Shown: piece by piece, positions 13,101 to 24,357 of the stretch
Position numbering within the stretch: the first letter of the stretch is position 1
Layout of the letters: every line of letters begins with the position of its first letter
Assembly (NCBI GenBank): GCA_030268105.1
Contig: BSDZ01000016.1
Span: forward strand, 441,501 to 505,500
Origin: Volvox africanus
Taxonomy: Eukaryota; Chlorophyta; Chlorophyceae; Chlamydomonadales; Volvocaceae
Length of the DNA stretch: 64,000 bases
Direction of reading: 5' to 3'
Made by a program: the position numbers and the translations under genes
Notes under the pieces: model-generated
The model's database searches: none
Seen by the model: only the letters and a program-made list of their open reading frames with translations
What the model was told of the DNA's origin: nothing

Positions 13101-14100
13101 CAGCGGCGATACCTTGGCTGGTGCCGGCGATTGTGACGCGGCGCAGCCACCATCGCCATCGCACCCATCAGCTTCGGTAATTGCTCGGCATCAGCTTCTA
13201 GGCAATGAGTCACAGCAACCATCATCACCCGACCCCTGCCTTTACGAGGGAACTTTCAGTTGCGCTGGCGCTGGCGCTGGTACTGGTACTGGTGATGGAG
13301 CGGTTGCAATGGTACCTTCCGGCGCTCCATCACCTGGAGAAGCAAACATCCGCGCGCAAGATCCTGCTGGCGCCACAGGTACAGCTGGCGTCACGTACAT
13401 GGTATCCACGAGCGACTATCACCAGCCTTACCACCATCCTCATCACCTCCAAGCCATGCCTTATGGCATTAGTCAACCTGTGCACGTTACTCGGCTGGAT
13501 CCCGTGGAGGAGGGCGGTGGCTCCTCAGCCGCACTTTCCATGGGTGCTTCCTCCGCATCTGTCGCAGCTGGCAGCGTACAAAACATATTTGCATCTCCTG
13601 CCGCCTTTGCTGCAACCGGAAGCACTGCCGCCACCGCTGACACGCCGGCGCTGCTGGCGCCGTCAGACTCTCCCAGCGTACCGGCCGCCTCTATAGGGGG
13701 ATCTCGACATTCTGCTGATCAGCGTCAGCTTTCGCTGATATCTGGCAACAAGTCACAGATGGCAGCGGCAGCAGCCGCGGCGGCGGCGGCGGGAGTATCC
13801 TTGTCCAATAGCGGCGCCGGCTATCGCAGGTGCCCATCGATGTCGTCAACATCTGCATCCTCCCGGGCATCTCTCCCTGCGACGCCCCAGCACCCGCGGG
13901 GTGCCGATGGGGTGCCTGAGCCATGGGTCGTCGCTGATCCTACGTTGCTGATGGACGCGGTGACAAGGGATAAGCAGGTACTGCGGAAACCTAAGTCCAT
14001 CAAGCGCTCATTGTCTATAATCATGCGAAAAGTGAAAAGTGTTCTTCGTCCTGGTGGTGGTGGAGGCGTTGATGGCGGTGAAGGCAGGGGTGGCCAATAG
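68..14100 (+). CDS. Receiver-guanylyl cyclase protein, 3' part of a large multi-exon gene (candidate two-component cyclase opsin C-terminus)
   Basis: Proposed exons: 68-253, 980-1171, 1777-1906, 2424-2552, 3016-3143, 3453-3528, 4182-4197, 4613-4655, 4958-5053, 5635-6108, 6518-8138, 8308-9035, 9556-9767, 10058-10117, 10589-11285, 11953-14100. They sum to 6936 nt (2312 codons with stop), and every junction keeps phase. Residues 1-126 (counting from the first visible codon) form a receiver with acidic pair D5/D6, phospho-acceptor D51, T82 and K104. Residues about 135-345 form a class III cyclase: metal Asp D170 (SDIRGFT) and D214, purine-selecting E210 (KVETIGDAY) and C278 (PRYCFFGDTVNTASRME), transition-state N285 and R289. 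Glu/Cys predicts GTP as substrate, so cGMP as product. Residues about 345-2311 are Ala/Ser/Gly-rich. The first exon has an acceptor (ccccag) at 67, so the gene continues to the left. Known family order suggests histidine kinase and rhodopsin upstream; that is inference. Splice sites are read by eye, without transcripts. Confidence 0.88.
2797..2834 (+). repeat. Short (CTATACCT)n minisatellite in intron 4
   Basis: Tandem copies of an 8-bp unit close to ctatacct, with slight variation, lie between exons 4 and 5. No coding content. Confidence 0.7.
3896..3999 (-). mobile_element. Solo LTR of the TRIM family inside intron 6 of the cyclase gene
   Basis: This about 104-bp segment matches the LTRs of the miniature element at 28641-29007. 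On the + strand it reads TGTAGTATCCTGGGG to GAGATACAACA, the same strand sense as the relic at 38386. It is flanked by GCCCG on the left and ACCCG on the right, a near-perfect 5-bp target duplication. It lies between donor 3529 and acceptor 4181, so it is spliced out. Strand is given by the minus-oriented LTRs of the full element, taking their + strand reading as forward. Confidence 0.75.
4111..4132 (+). repeat. (GGGGCC)n G-quadruplex motif in intron 6
   Basis: Four G4 runs separated by CC lie in the intron, about 50 nt before the acceptor of the 16-nt exon at 4182. The regular spacing satisfies the intramolecular G-quadruplex pattern on the coding strand, so it could form in the transcript. 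A role in microexon splicing is speculation. Confidence 0.75.
4182..4197 (+). other. 16-nt microexon of the cyclase gene
   Basis: The exon is flanked by an acceptor (gtgacag) and a donor (GTAAGG). It supplies the end of Gly281, then Asp-Thr-Val-Asn, and two bases of Thr286. Without it the catalytic motif FGDTVNTASRME could not be assembled, and the neighbouring exon phases (1 before, 2 after its own 16 nt) require exactly this length. The protein match across the junctions makes it very likely real. Confidence 0.85.
4897..4938 (+). repeat. TA/TG microsatellite in intron 8
   Basis: Alternating tatata and gtgtgt runs precede the acceptor at 4957. Intron 8 is one of two introns with a GC donor (GCGAGT at 4656). 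Confidence 0.8.
6109..14100 (+). other. Low-complexity C-terminal extension of the cyclase (exons 11-16)
   Basis: About 1,820 residues, rich in Ala, Ser, Gly, Thr and Pro, with no recognised domain. Distinct segments include an 11-12 residue glutamine run (11160-11190), Gly/Ala runs, poly-Ala at 13760-13790, and a basic stretch just before the stop ([18 protein letters not shown] at about 13996-14049). The last exon alone has 2148 nt without a stop in frame. Long disordered tails are common in volvocine signalling proteins. Function unknown; disorder, scaffolding or trafficking are possibilities. Confidence 0.75.
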
Positions 14101-15313
14101 GCCGATACCCGCGGCATGACCTCTCAACACGTCTGGACTCAGGGTGTAGGTTGCCGCACCAGTTGTTTCTACGCCGGCTGTTGCGCCGGTGCAAAATGTC
14201 GGGATGCCTGGCGAGGCAAGAAGAATTTGCCGTGGGATATCGGCCGCTGATTGAAGGACGGAGGTGGAGGAGGGGCATTGCGGCGCCATGATAGACAAGC
14301 ATACGTTTGGCAAAGCCGGAGTGTGCGAGACATGCGATGCGGGCACAGGGGCTTCTGACGAGGTACTGTTGCTTACGTCAGAGGGATGCATGTATACTTG
14401 GCCATTCCTAGAGAGTTGCCGCCGGACAGCAATAATTGAACCGCATTTTGTTCGTAGCCTTTGACAAGCGGGTAGTCAGCGGAAGCTTTTGGCTTGGTCG
14501 TATCTTTGAATTCAAATCCGGGAGTTTTTGTTCTGCGGCAGGTAGCGGCGGACAGCGGGATATAGTCCCGACTGGTTCCACGGCTGGCGGTGGGACAGAT
14601 GGCGACAGTTTTTGTGACAGGCAAGGAGACGGACAGACGGACGGATGTGTTTCCCGATATCCAACTCCCTGATTGATTCAAGACGTGAATATTTATATGC
14701 CAGAAGAAGGTAATGTAGACATTGTGTGCTCCGGAGGCGGGGTCTGCAGAAGAACCGGAAGCAGGGCGCGAGGGGACAAAGCCTGCTGTGCACAGCGCGT
14801 CCCCTTATCGCAAAATTTCATAAGCGACAAGTTTTTTCCTGCCATAGGCATTCATGACTTGAAAAAGAGCTTGCATTTAGTTAAGGTCAAATTCAATATA
14901 CCATCACCCACGTGCAACTCGACAAGTTGGGGCTCCAAGCGAAAGCTGCCGGGACCCACCTCTGCTTCCCATTCCTAGTTTCTAGTGTCGCATGCGTTCG
15001 TGGGCCCCGCCGCAGCGTTGCGTGTGCGTGCATGTATACATGTGCTATGCCGTTGAAGCGCTTTGGAAGCTCAAGAACAAGCAGTAGCGGGGGCAGGGTG
15101 CGTGCACGTGCGCGCGCTCGTTCCACGCATGTGCAGGTCTGTCATGGCATGGTTTGGTTTCACCACAGAGCTTCGTCGATGAGTACGCTTGATGCCCAGG
15201 CAGGATTCCGCCGTACATACTAATCCGCTATCCTCATCATGAACTTACGATGCGTACTTCCCGTCCCAGCTGTCAGTAGGGTCTCCCATAAGCGAAGAAA
15301 TATATCCTTGTAA
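14101..15313 (+). other. Probable 3' untranslated region of the cyclase gene
   Basis: After the TAG at 14098-14100 there is no recognisable coding sequence for 1.2 kb. Antisense open frames here lack any known domain. Long 3' UTRs are normal in volvocine algae. The end is placed at the first TGTAA I found, at 15309. Confidence 0.5.
15309..15313 (+). terminator. TGTAA polyadenylation signal
   Basis: TGTAA is the characteristic poly(A) signal of Chlamydomonas and Volvox nuclear genes. This copy is the first seen on the + strand after the cyclase stop. The 1.2-kb distance leaves room for an earlier, non-canonical site. Confidence 0.45.
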
Positions 15314-16010
15314 TGCAATTATATATGCTTCTTGGCTGGATTTTGCTGCTGTCTTCTTGTGCGTCCGCCAGATGTCGTAAGACAATACAATGAATATACA
15401 CGGTTCCATCTAGGCCTGCGTGCCACCGCTCCAGTTTTATTGTGCAGGGTTCTGCGGCTGAATATTACCAGCTTCATCCGGAAGGATGGAAGCGTGTTTG
15501 TGCTATTATGGATGCTAGCGTATGCCATCATCCCCGTGTGGGGAGGGGAGATGATCTGGATGCTGCACAGCGCTGTGCTCTGTCCTCGCAGCGACAGACT
15601 GGTGGACTGGCGGACCATGTTTGACCCTCAACGGCAGATTATTGCTGATATTTGGCCGAAAACGAAAAAAATCCCCGCACCTGGATCGACTGGCTTGCTT
15701 GGCGCGCGTTTAATTGAGCGCTTGCTTACTGTGCGTTTTTCAAGCGTTGCTTTATATAATGTACGGCGAAGATGTGTGGCGGAAGTGAAGCATACGCATC
15801 TTCGTTTGTTGTGTGTTCGTACGTTTGCGCGTTTATGCGCTTTCGTCTTGTATCATACGCATGCGCGCAACCAGTAGCCATTTCTAATTGCACAAGGACG
15901 GATCACATAGCGCACTTCAACGGGAAAAGTATCCGCCAAAAGAAAATGTGATTGTGTTAAGAAGCGGACGAGGATGATGGACGGCGGGCGGGAAGGGGGC
16001 CGCCGGAAGG
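15314..16010. other. Unassigned sequence after the cyclase gene
   Basis: An open frame at about 15332-15877 (+) has some hydrophobic stretches but no family I recognise and no clear start. It could be a random frame or a gene fragment. Nothing else is supportable. Confidence 0.25.
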
Positions 16011-16012
16011 TG

Positions 16013-16121
16013 TGATGGTGGTGGTGGTGGTGGTAGTGGTGGTGGGTGGCGGTGATAACGATGGTGATGGTGGTGGCGGTTGTGAAGGTGATGGTGGCGG
16101 TGGTGGTGGTGGTGGTGGTGC
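16013..16121 (+). repeat. GGT/GGC/GAT trinucleotide microsatellite
   Basis: About 110 bp of imperfect GGT repeats interrupted by GAT and GGC units. In frame it would encode a Val- or Gly-rich tract, but no surrounding gene is evident. Confidence 0.85.
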
Positions 16122-19100
16122 AGATTCTAAAACCTACCCGCAGGCCGATCTCATAAATTTTATATTAAAGGCGGGAAGTTCTGCCAGTAGTCGGATATTT
16201 CATTACTAGGTACAACGGTTTGATATGTGCGCAGGAAGTTACCCTGCCGTTACACCGCGCAATTCTATGGGGTGGATGTAGCCCGTCTTTTACGACAGCC
16301 AAATATGCCCCCGGTTGATGAGGGTCACGTTATGCGCTGGCGTCTTCGCTGCCGCAGTAATATAAAGCCGCTATAATGGCCTCCATTGAGGTGTCGCTTC
16401 AGACAGCGCGAGAGCGTGTGTAACTCTTTCTGTAATAACGGGGGTTAGGATGGCTTCGTGGACTGCACGTTTGATCCATTGGCCCGCGTGTATGCGAGCG
16501 GGTCTGTACGTTCCGGCTGCCGGTGGGGCAGCGCACTCCTCTAATCTGCTTTAATCTGCTTTGTTGTGGTCCTAGCTTTAGTCGTTCGCAGTTACGTAAG
16601 CCAAACGGGTTCTGAATTAGGTATTGTTTTGTGATGACGGCGGGGTACTTACCGACGTTGTGGACGGTGAAGAGGGAGGGTCCGGAAGGCGGACGGGGAC
16701 CTAGGGGCTAAGGGCGTATCTTGCCTAAAGCTGCGTTAGGTCGGAGTGAAGGGAGAGAGGGTGTCAAAGTATGGCTGAGCAAGGGGAATTGGACAAGCTA
16801 TCTAGCTCGTTAGGCGGTATATGAGAAGTATACTGCCAACAGTGAGACAGCGTACGGCCCTCTGCTCCTGGACGAGCGAGCCAGGAGCGAGTGAGGGTCG
16901 AAGGTCGAAACGAAGGAACGTTCAGTAGTAGTATACGGTCGTACCTTGTCGAAGGAATGGTAGGATTTTTTTTGTATAAAAGTATTTTGAGTAGACGACT
17001 GACCAGCAGTGAAATATGGGTTTACTGTAATGGCAGGTGCCCAGGTACCAGTGCAATATTACTGCACAGTGCAAATATAGCTAACGGTCTGTACTGCATA
17101 GTGCAAACATGTAAAATTGCACATGTCCATCACACTCTCATTCATTGTACTTCTCACACCGCTTGCGATACATTTGCATCGAATATCATCATCAGGGTCC
17201 TGAGGCGTCGCCAGTAGCAGGATATCTTACCCCATGACTAGCATTTCGCACATTGTAGTTCTTTCCCGCGCATTTACTTAGGATAATGTGACGAGTGCAG
17301 TGCGTATGATACCCAGCCCTTATACACCTTCTATTGTACACTGGCGGCAAATACAGATGGGGTGGGGTGCACCAATGTTTACGACCCCGAACCCTATCAA
17401 CAGTAACAACATTACATCTGAATGAATCACTTTTTCCAAGGAAGCTCTCGTGAGCACCTTACTATCGCATTACAAGAGGCGATAGGCCTCTGGGCCACAT
17501 GTGATTCCCAGGAAACTGTACGTCGATATCTGTTGAGCAGTGGGACAAAATTAAGCCTGCAGAGTGAACCTCCCTCTTGATTATAGAAGGCATCCGGAAT
17601 CATTTCACAAACGGTTCGAGAACACACTTAAACTGGAGCGATTCAAGCGCGACTGCATTTAGTTCGACTAGCGCGAGCTCTGGAAGCATATGTCAGGCGT
17701 GTCAGCGTTTCAAGCCGTTTCTTTGTCCTATTTGTTACTAAATTATTCCACTATTGTGAAAAAAATAAGTTGGCTGACAGCGATCAACAACACGAAAAAT
17801 GCGCACCAGTCGTGTCATACTGACAGTGTTGAAACTGTGACAGCAACCTTTTTGTCCGCACACCAAAAAATGCATGGCGCCTATTGTGTTGCCCATCGTT
17901 AACTACCGACGGGGGCTTAAAGCACATCTCACCGTGTTGAAGCTGTTGGTCTGCGACATGCTGCTTCGGCAAAACCTGATTAAAATTAGTCCACTGCTTA
18001 GTCCACTGCCAGCCAGGGATCTTACTGGAAAGTGTCGCTGTAAATGAATATAATATCTCCGATAGGATAGCGACATTGGACTATCGATCCAGGACGATCT
18101 GAGATGCCGATCCGTAGCCTATGTATTTGTCGAGCTGCAAGCGTATTTGTAAGCGCAGCCGCTCTTTGGCAGCTGCGCTTAAAATTTGACTTGTGGCTGT
18201 TACGCACTACTGCACGGGCGCGTATGTACAACGTCTGAGCACGCTCAATAAGCCCATGACGACTAAACATGAAGAAACTAAGCTCGCTGAAACAACACAA
18301 AGAATTAATATCAGTCTGATAAATTGACGATTTTAACGAGTCAAACAAAAACATTCTGCCAGGGCCTGACGTTTGCGGTACACGACCACAGCTACGCAAT
18401 CTCGCATCGATAGCTTAAGTATCAGTTGAAGGAGCCAGTGTAGCCGTTCAATATCATCTGCCTCCTGGTGGTTCAATTGCGTCCTGCCTGGCCCTTACGA
18501 CCTAAGCAAATTTCCCGCGGGGAGGCATCGGCCGGGGAGCCACGGAATCTGCATTATCAACAAAACAAATACGAGCGAAAAGGTATGTCTTTCAGGCGTT
18601 TGTCGCAAAATCACTTTTTACACGCCTGGTGCTTAATCCTTCCTCCCTTCATTCGCGTTGCACGCACAACACTGTACTTTATAACATATTAAAACCCAAT
18701 TTGACTTGAAAGCTTAAACTCAGCAATTGTGCTCTTCATGGGAACGGATTGTATGATGGTCACTCCCTGGGAGGTCCCTGTCTCGGTTCCGTGCTTTGAC
18801 CGAAATGTTGTACTCTGAATATATCTCAATGAACAGACGCTTTTTATGCATTGTATTACAATTGTTGAAGCTAGAGAAGTTATCGGCGCCAAGGAAAATG
18901 GCGCGACCCGACTAGCTGACCGACTCGACAGCACTCGACAACAGAGAAAACATGACTTAGCACAAGAATGCACCACATTAAAACCATAGTAATGCTGACG
19001 CAGCACGGCTAAACCAGATTCAATAGGTTGCGACAAACTTTGTCACTAAATTTTGAATGACGACGTGTGCCTCTTCAATTTTTATGCGCTCAGCTGTGAA

Positions 19101-19824
19101 AAAATGTTTTAAGTAGCACGTTACAGTGAACGCGATACTTAAGAAAGATGCGCACAGCTGACACCGTCACATCTGCTCAAGTACAAGAAGAGGACCGACA
19201 AGGGCTCGCGTTAACATGGTTCGTCAAATATAGATTTATATAAGATTTACAAAGGCCGGTGATGTACAGAAATACATTTAGCATGTGTATGCCATATATT
19301 ACGCCATATTGTATCTTCAACTCAGCCCACTGGAAACGACATGAACGGGCAAAAGGCTGAACTGGGTGCGATCGGACATGGCGGGCTATGATCCTGACGA
19401 ATGGTACGGACGTCTACGTGCGTGAATTACTTCATGTTTTTGTCAGTACTTGCCGTGCAAATCCCAATCACAGATTAAATCAAGCCATTTATAACTATCG
19501 TACATGACTTCTGGAAGTCTGGGATAATGATAATTACGGCATTGAAGTACGGTGGTGGAGCCGTACACGTTTGCACTTTATGTACAGTCCCTGTTTGTGT
19601 GCTACCTGCCAAAGGGATATGGGAAATATTAATTTTAAATAGTGCATTGGTCTCCGTTGCATTCATTTAAGGGGTTTCGGGTGTCACCCTCAAGGCAAGA
19701 AATGCTAACCAGCGCGATCGCATCCAATGGCATCCATACGAATTGAATGATGGCATCATCATAGTGACTATACATACGTTGGTATGCGGTACTACTATGG
19801 CAAACTTGCTGTGGCCACTTAGCA
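16122..19824. other. Gene-poor stretch, no recognisable gene
   Basis: Composition drops from GC-rich to mixed or AT-leaning. All open frames are short, without domains or codon bias like the cyclase gene. No RNA gene or intact transposon seen. Confidence 0.4.
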
Positions 19825-19943
19825 TCGCCACTTACCAAGATGTACGGCGATCTGCTTTTGTGTATCTCGAGCTTTTTAGGTATCATGCTTATTGCATGAT
19901 TACCTATTAATATTTGTAGACCAAAGGTATGTAGTTTACTACA
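19825..19943 (-). mobile_element. Relic solo LTR related to chromovirus element 3
   Basis: The segment from accaagatgtacggcgatct through tatcatgcttattgcatgat to gtagtttactaca matches the reverse complement of the 354-bp LTR at 39424-39777, including its terminal TGTAG (here TACTACA in reverse sense). It is strongly diverged and its left boundary is unclear. A second relic lies at 35653-35865. Confidence 0.65.
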
Positions 19944-21454
19944 TTCCCCTTCCTCTGAAGCGAACTGTACCTGCAATGGTTGCTTGCGGCTGTGCCCTCT
20001 GTACCAGCGTTGCTTAGTCCCTGCTGCACCGGCCGCCGTCTTGACCGACCCAGATACAGGAGCCGCAAGAAAGTGGACATTTTTTCAAGGTCTTTTTACG
20101 TCTATTTCCAGCTCTGCTTTGCTTGGCCATGAATTGGAAGGTAACGATTCCAAGTTTCTTGGTGCATCGCTTCGCTTATTGATCAGCAGCAATAATTCGT
20201 TATCCTTATCGCTCATCCATTTTGCTTCTTCGTTATATGATGGTGATCTAGATCCTTCCTTTCCTGCCTTTGAACGAACGAAGTGTCAACGGTAATGCGC
20301 ACTATTTATTTCGGATGCATGCCCCATCGACGTATGTCCTTATGTCCGTATGTCCTTGCTCGCCACGCTTCCCTTGACTCGACTGAAGGGACAAGGCATT
20401 TTTGCGGGAACGTCATCGTCGTCCGGACGGCGACGTTCTGGCAACGCACGACTCCACCGGCTTTGCCCGCTACCAGTACTGGGAGTACTTCTCCTTTCCA
20501 TCTCAGCGGTGTACTGCGCCCCAGCGCCGGTTCGGCTGCTCTCCCCGCAGCCGTCAGGAAAAGGTTCGTACCGCTGTCTGCGCGCGCTTTTCGCATCGAG
20601 TATTCGATTCGAGTATTCGATTTCCAGTGAGCGAAGCTGACCTGCGAACGAAGCTGCAACCTATCTGTCCATCCCCCTTGACCATTTCCAAATAAAATCT
20701 GTATAGTCATATTTATTTTATATTGAATCTAACGGGCGCTTGGTAATTTGCAGGGGTTATGTAGGAAAGGGAGAAATCAATCAATATGTTGTCAGCAGCA
20801 GGCGAGGATTACTTCCATACGGACCTCCAAGCAGTGTCTATTCATCGCAACTACTGAAAACAAAATATAATTATAATTATTTAGGTGTATTTACACGCTG
20901 TAAGAGTGCGTGCCTTGTCAACTGCTCGTGCCGAACGAAGTCGTGCGCGAATTAGTTAGCCTTCCCGGCACGAAGTTCGTCGTCGAAGGCCTGCTGCTGG
21001 CTGGCTAACAAGCGCACTTGGGCAACGAACGGCCATCCCCAACTCCCCGGACAGCAGCACCATCATTACATGTACCGGATGCTCCCAAGCGCGCTGCTCA
21101 GTTGACAGACGGCGTACTATTATCTCGATGGACACTAATGGAAATATATAAACAGTTGCTACTGCAGCCCGTATAATTATGATATATACCTAGGCCCATG
21201 GTTTCTGGGAAATAGACGGGGCTGCAGACAAGCAATCTTCGTCCCTATTGATCTTTCATGTTAAGTTTGGCGAGCATGAACCCACATATTTGGTGGTGTC
21301 AAAAGACACCACTTCATAGCACCGGCGTGGTGATATGTAGCAATGGAACGTGTGATGATCGATATGTGTACGATATCACAAAATAGCGCGGAAGCAGACT
21401 CAGGCTAAACCTATAGAGAATGATAAGTAATAGGTAATGTTCGTTACATTTCAA
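19944..21454. other. Unassigned sequence with a GC-rich patch
   Basis: Around 20390-20600 GC rises and several frames are open at once, which could be a fragment of a gene or an old element. I recognise no domain. A direct repeat of cgagtattcgatt lies near 20607. The rest is AT-rich. Confidence 0.25.
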
Positions 21455-21596
21455 ATATAATATAATATAATATAATATAATATAATATAATATAATATAA
21501 TATAATATAATATAATATAATATAATATAATATAATATAATATAATATAATATAATATAATATAATATAATATAATATAATATAATATAATATAAT
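21455..21596 (+). repeat. (TATAA)n satellite array, about 28 units
   Basis: A perfect 5-bp unit TATAA is repeated for 142 bp without visible interruption. The homogeneity implies recent slippage or expansion. Confidence 0.97.
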
Positions 21597-22364
21597 GGGT
21601 TTGCATATATGTAATGTAAAGTAAATTATTTACAGCGAGAGAGAGAGACAAGGAGGTTGGTACGCAAGCGAAAATGGCTAACCCATAGCCTAATTCCATG
21701 GGCTAAAAATCCATGTTAATGAAAATAAAACCCGATCAACCAGTGATCAAGAATACCAAGTATGAAGAGTATTCGAGCCATATTGATTGTAGTAACATCG
21801 GTTTCTCATATCTATACGTATAGGGAGATCAATGTGTTATATATATATATAATGTGTTGTTGAAGGATCCTCCGTCGACTAGCTGAAAACGTATTACACA
21901 ACCCTAAACCTCAAAGCGACGCCGTCGACCTGCCTTGATGACATCGTTCGATACCTTTCAACAATCGCCAGATTGTTAGTGGACGAACGATGCATGGGAA
22001 AAGTCCTGTCGTCGTAACAACACTTCCTATATATGTAAATATATTATATTTATATTTATAATATATATTATACTCATTGTATATATATTATATTAGAAAT
22101 GTTATATTATATAATGTCTATTTTTATTTTCTAGTATATATAATGAACGAACGTGGGCCCACTCGTATCCCACCATAAGCGGGCGCCTCTGTTAGTCCTT
22201 CCATATACGATGAAAAAATCTGTCAATGGGTAAACGGTGCGAGAAGTTTGATGACAAGTGGGGGAAGAGTGAGGTATGGTGGACAAGCCGCCGTGCACTT
22301 AGACATAGATGTAGATTCAACGAAATGATGTAGATTTTCATTGTACGGCCCCTGCCTTGATGAT
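21597..22364. other. AT-rich intergenic sequence
   Basis: Contains long TA-rich runs (21838-21852, 22024-22145) and no coding potential. Confidence 0.5.
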
Positions 22365-22421
22365 GATGATGGTGGTGGTGGTGGTGGCGGTAATAATGAC
22401 GATGATGATGGTGGTGATGAA
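22365..22421 (+). repeat. GAT/GGT trinucleotide microsatellite
   Basis: Runs of gatgatgat and ggtggtggt, similar in type to the array at 16013. Confidence 0.8.
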
Positions 22422-22619
22422 TACTATCATATCTATGTGATTAGCCGATGGGTGCGTGCTTATGTTAAGGTGAACGACATGATACATGTATAAGAGAACG
22501 GGGAAGATGAAAAAAGTATTACCGCGACGGCGAGGTGTTTTCCTTGCTAAACGCATTGGATAACTACCTACCGATTGATGGAGGATTGATTGCGTGCATT
22601 ATTAACATGTTGATTGCCA

Positions 22620-22650
22620 GCTCGTCCGAGTTCGTGAGACTCGGACGAGC
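22620..22650. repeat. Perfect 12-bp inverted repeat with 7-nt loop
   Basis: GCTCGTCCGAGT pairs with ACTCGGACGAGC around the loop TCGTGAG. Pairing extends outward by CCAG/CTGG with a one-base bulge. No gene is adjacent to give it a role. Confidence 0.7.
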
Positions 22651-22833
22651 CTGGAGGCTCATGAAGGTCGAGCTGCAAGGCCGGTCGAGTGAGAAAATTG
22701 TTTTTGGGACGACAATCATTTACAGAAATAAGCTGCTCGACGACGAAGACGAGGCTACCTTAACAATAACGTGAAAAGAGAAACGAAAGTTCATTCTTGT
22801 AGCAGTAGTCGTACAGTGTAGGCAAACACAATC

Positions 22834-22905
22834 ACAATATGCTGTACTAGAAGCACCTTCTTAGCATTTCGAGAGGCCATTGCGGCACTCAACTACTACA
22901 CATAC
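22834..22905 (-). repeat. Dispersed repeat R3, diverged copy
   Basis: The stretch from cacaatatgctgtactag through gaagcacc to gcggcactcaactac aligns by eye to 23858-23945 in the same orientation and to 36801-36905 in reverse. Identity unknown; likely a relic of a transposon. Confidence 0.5.
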
Positions 22906-23182
22906 ATACTCCGTGGCACTCCGAGGGCGTAGACGTGGAGCTTTCCAGGGGGGCGCCTTGGTGGCTTTGTTCCTCTCCCCCCGCCGCGTCTTCGGAGGAG
23001 TCTGGCTGTTTGGGAGGGTCCTAGTTTAGTACCTCCGTTTCTTTGAGTGTCCCTGGGGGGAAGGACCAGGTCTCTGCGAGGGAGGCTGTGGAGGAGGAGG
23101 ATGCAGGGTTTGCTTGTTTTTGGGTGGTAGGAATTGCTCTCTCACCTTCTTGCCCTCTCCATCTGGGAGCTGGTGAGGTTGG

Positions 23183-23390
23183 CTGAGGCTCTGTTCCTTT
23201 GAGTAGCCGGGCTTGAGGCTCGTGAGTTTTGTGTGCCCTTGCTGGCTCGAGCGAGGGGAGGAGTGAACGGCAGGACAAACAGACTAAGCCGTGGGTTCCC
23301 CCCTGCGATATGGTTTGGGCCCGGTCAGGGCCGCCGGCGCTTGTTCTTTCAGGGCATGTTGCCCACAGTGTAGCACCCATTCATACGTAC
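23183..23390 (-). repeat. Dispersed repeat R2 (GC-rich)
   Basis: Shares phrases such as gaggctctgt...tttgagtagcc, cagactaagcc, and cagtgtagcacccattcatacg with 35153-35395. In the second copy part of the unit is inverted. A minus-strand frame is open through it (about 23021-23380) but shows no known domain; it may be the 5' part of a LINE. Confidence 0.55.
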
Positions 23391-24256
23391 ATGCTTAATA
23401 TTAGGTCCTACCCACAAAAAATTGTAATGTATGTTCGAGGGTTAAGACAGGGCTCACTCATCGTCAGCAAATAAATATTGTTACCAATATTATGTATTGC
23501 AAGATTAAATATAATGTTTATTATGTTGGCCATATATTCTCGATTAAAATAGTTTTATACCTATACTTTGGGGACGGTATCCTCTATCTACCACTATATA
23601 TACGTACCCTTTTATTTGTATGTTACAGCAGGGACCTTCTTGCAATCGCTGTCAGACTTCGGGCACGCATTGGCACCAGCCTACCCACCTCCGCCGCCAC
23701 CCCCACCGCCACCACCACATACAATTTATCGCGGTAAGTGCCTGAGCGAGTAAGAAGGGGATGAAGGAGGCCAGGTATGTACTGATGGCGAATATACCAA
23801 CATTGCCGGCCGTCATAACAGCCGGCAGCCGGCCGAGTACTACATGTAGTAGTCGAACATGTACGGAACACACCAGCACAATATCAAGGTGCTGAAGCAC
23901 CCTAACAGCATCTTGAGAGCCCTTTGCGGCTCTCAATTACTATCCGCAGTGTATTTTCAATAACCAGTTACGTTTTCGTATCCCAAAAAGTGTTTTAGAC
24001 TTCAGAAGCATTAACCAGGAAAATTATTCGGGACTTGGGATAGTTGCGATGGATGATGCGATCCTGTGATGTGTATGGCTAAATAATGGTCCAAGATGAC
24101 CAATTATATGAAAACCTTCCAATGGGGCCACATCTGCAGGTGGATTTACTAAGGTGTAACGATTGTGTTGAGGGGATTTTAAGATATTAGCCCTGGTTCA
24201 AGGCCCGCTCCCACTGCTGGGGCACTGGGCCCAACGGCCCGGTAGACTTCAAAAAA
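23391..24256. other. Intergenic repeat-bearing sequence, no gene seen
   Basis: Mostly AT-rich. Contains a CCGCCACC microsatellite at about 23689-23717 and repeat R3 (23858-23945). No supportable gene. Confidence 0.4.
23858..23945 (-). repeat. Dispersed repeat R3
   Basis: Reverse complement of the unit at 36801-36905, with shared core ggtgctt...gcaccttgatattgtgctggtgtg. A more diverged copy lies at 22834-22905. Function and class unknown. Confidence 0.6.
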
Positions 24257-24357
24257 TGTTGTCTCTCTGTTGTATCCGCCTAAGCAAACGCCCAATCGGA
24301 AGATGACCATACACGGTCCATCCTGGACACTACCCTTAGACATCCCAGGATACTACA
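24257..24357 (+). mobile_element. Solo LTR of the TRIM family
   Basis: About 101 bp from TGTTGTCTCTCTG to GGATACTACA, closely matching the LTRs of the element at 28641-29007 in the same + strand sense. The right flank CAAAA and left flank AAAAA are compatible with an A-rich target duplication but do not prove it. Confidence 0.75.

Noticed and set aside
16011..16209. Gly/Val-rich small protein encoded by the GGT array
   Set aside because: Explained by the microsatellite alone.
20283..20695. Three overlapping open frames in a GC-rich patch
   Set aside because: No domain recognised and no way to choose a frame; listed only as unassigned sequence.
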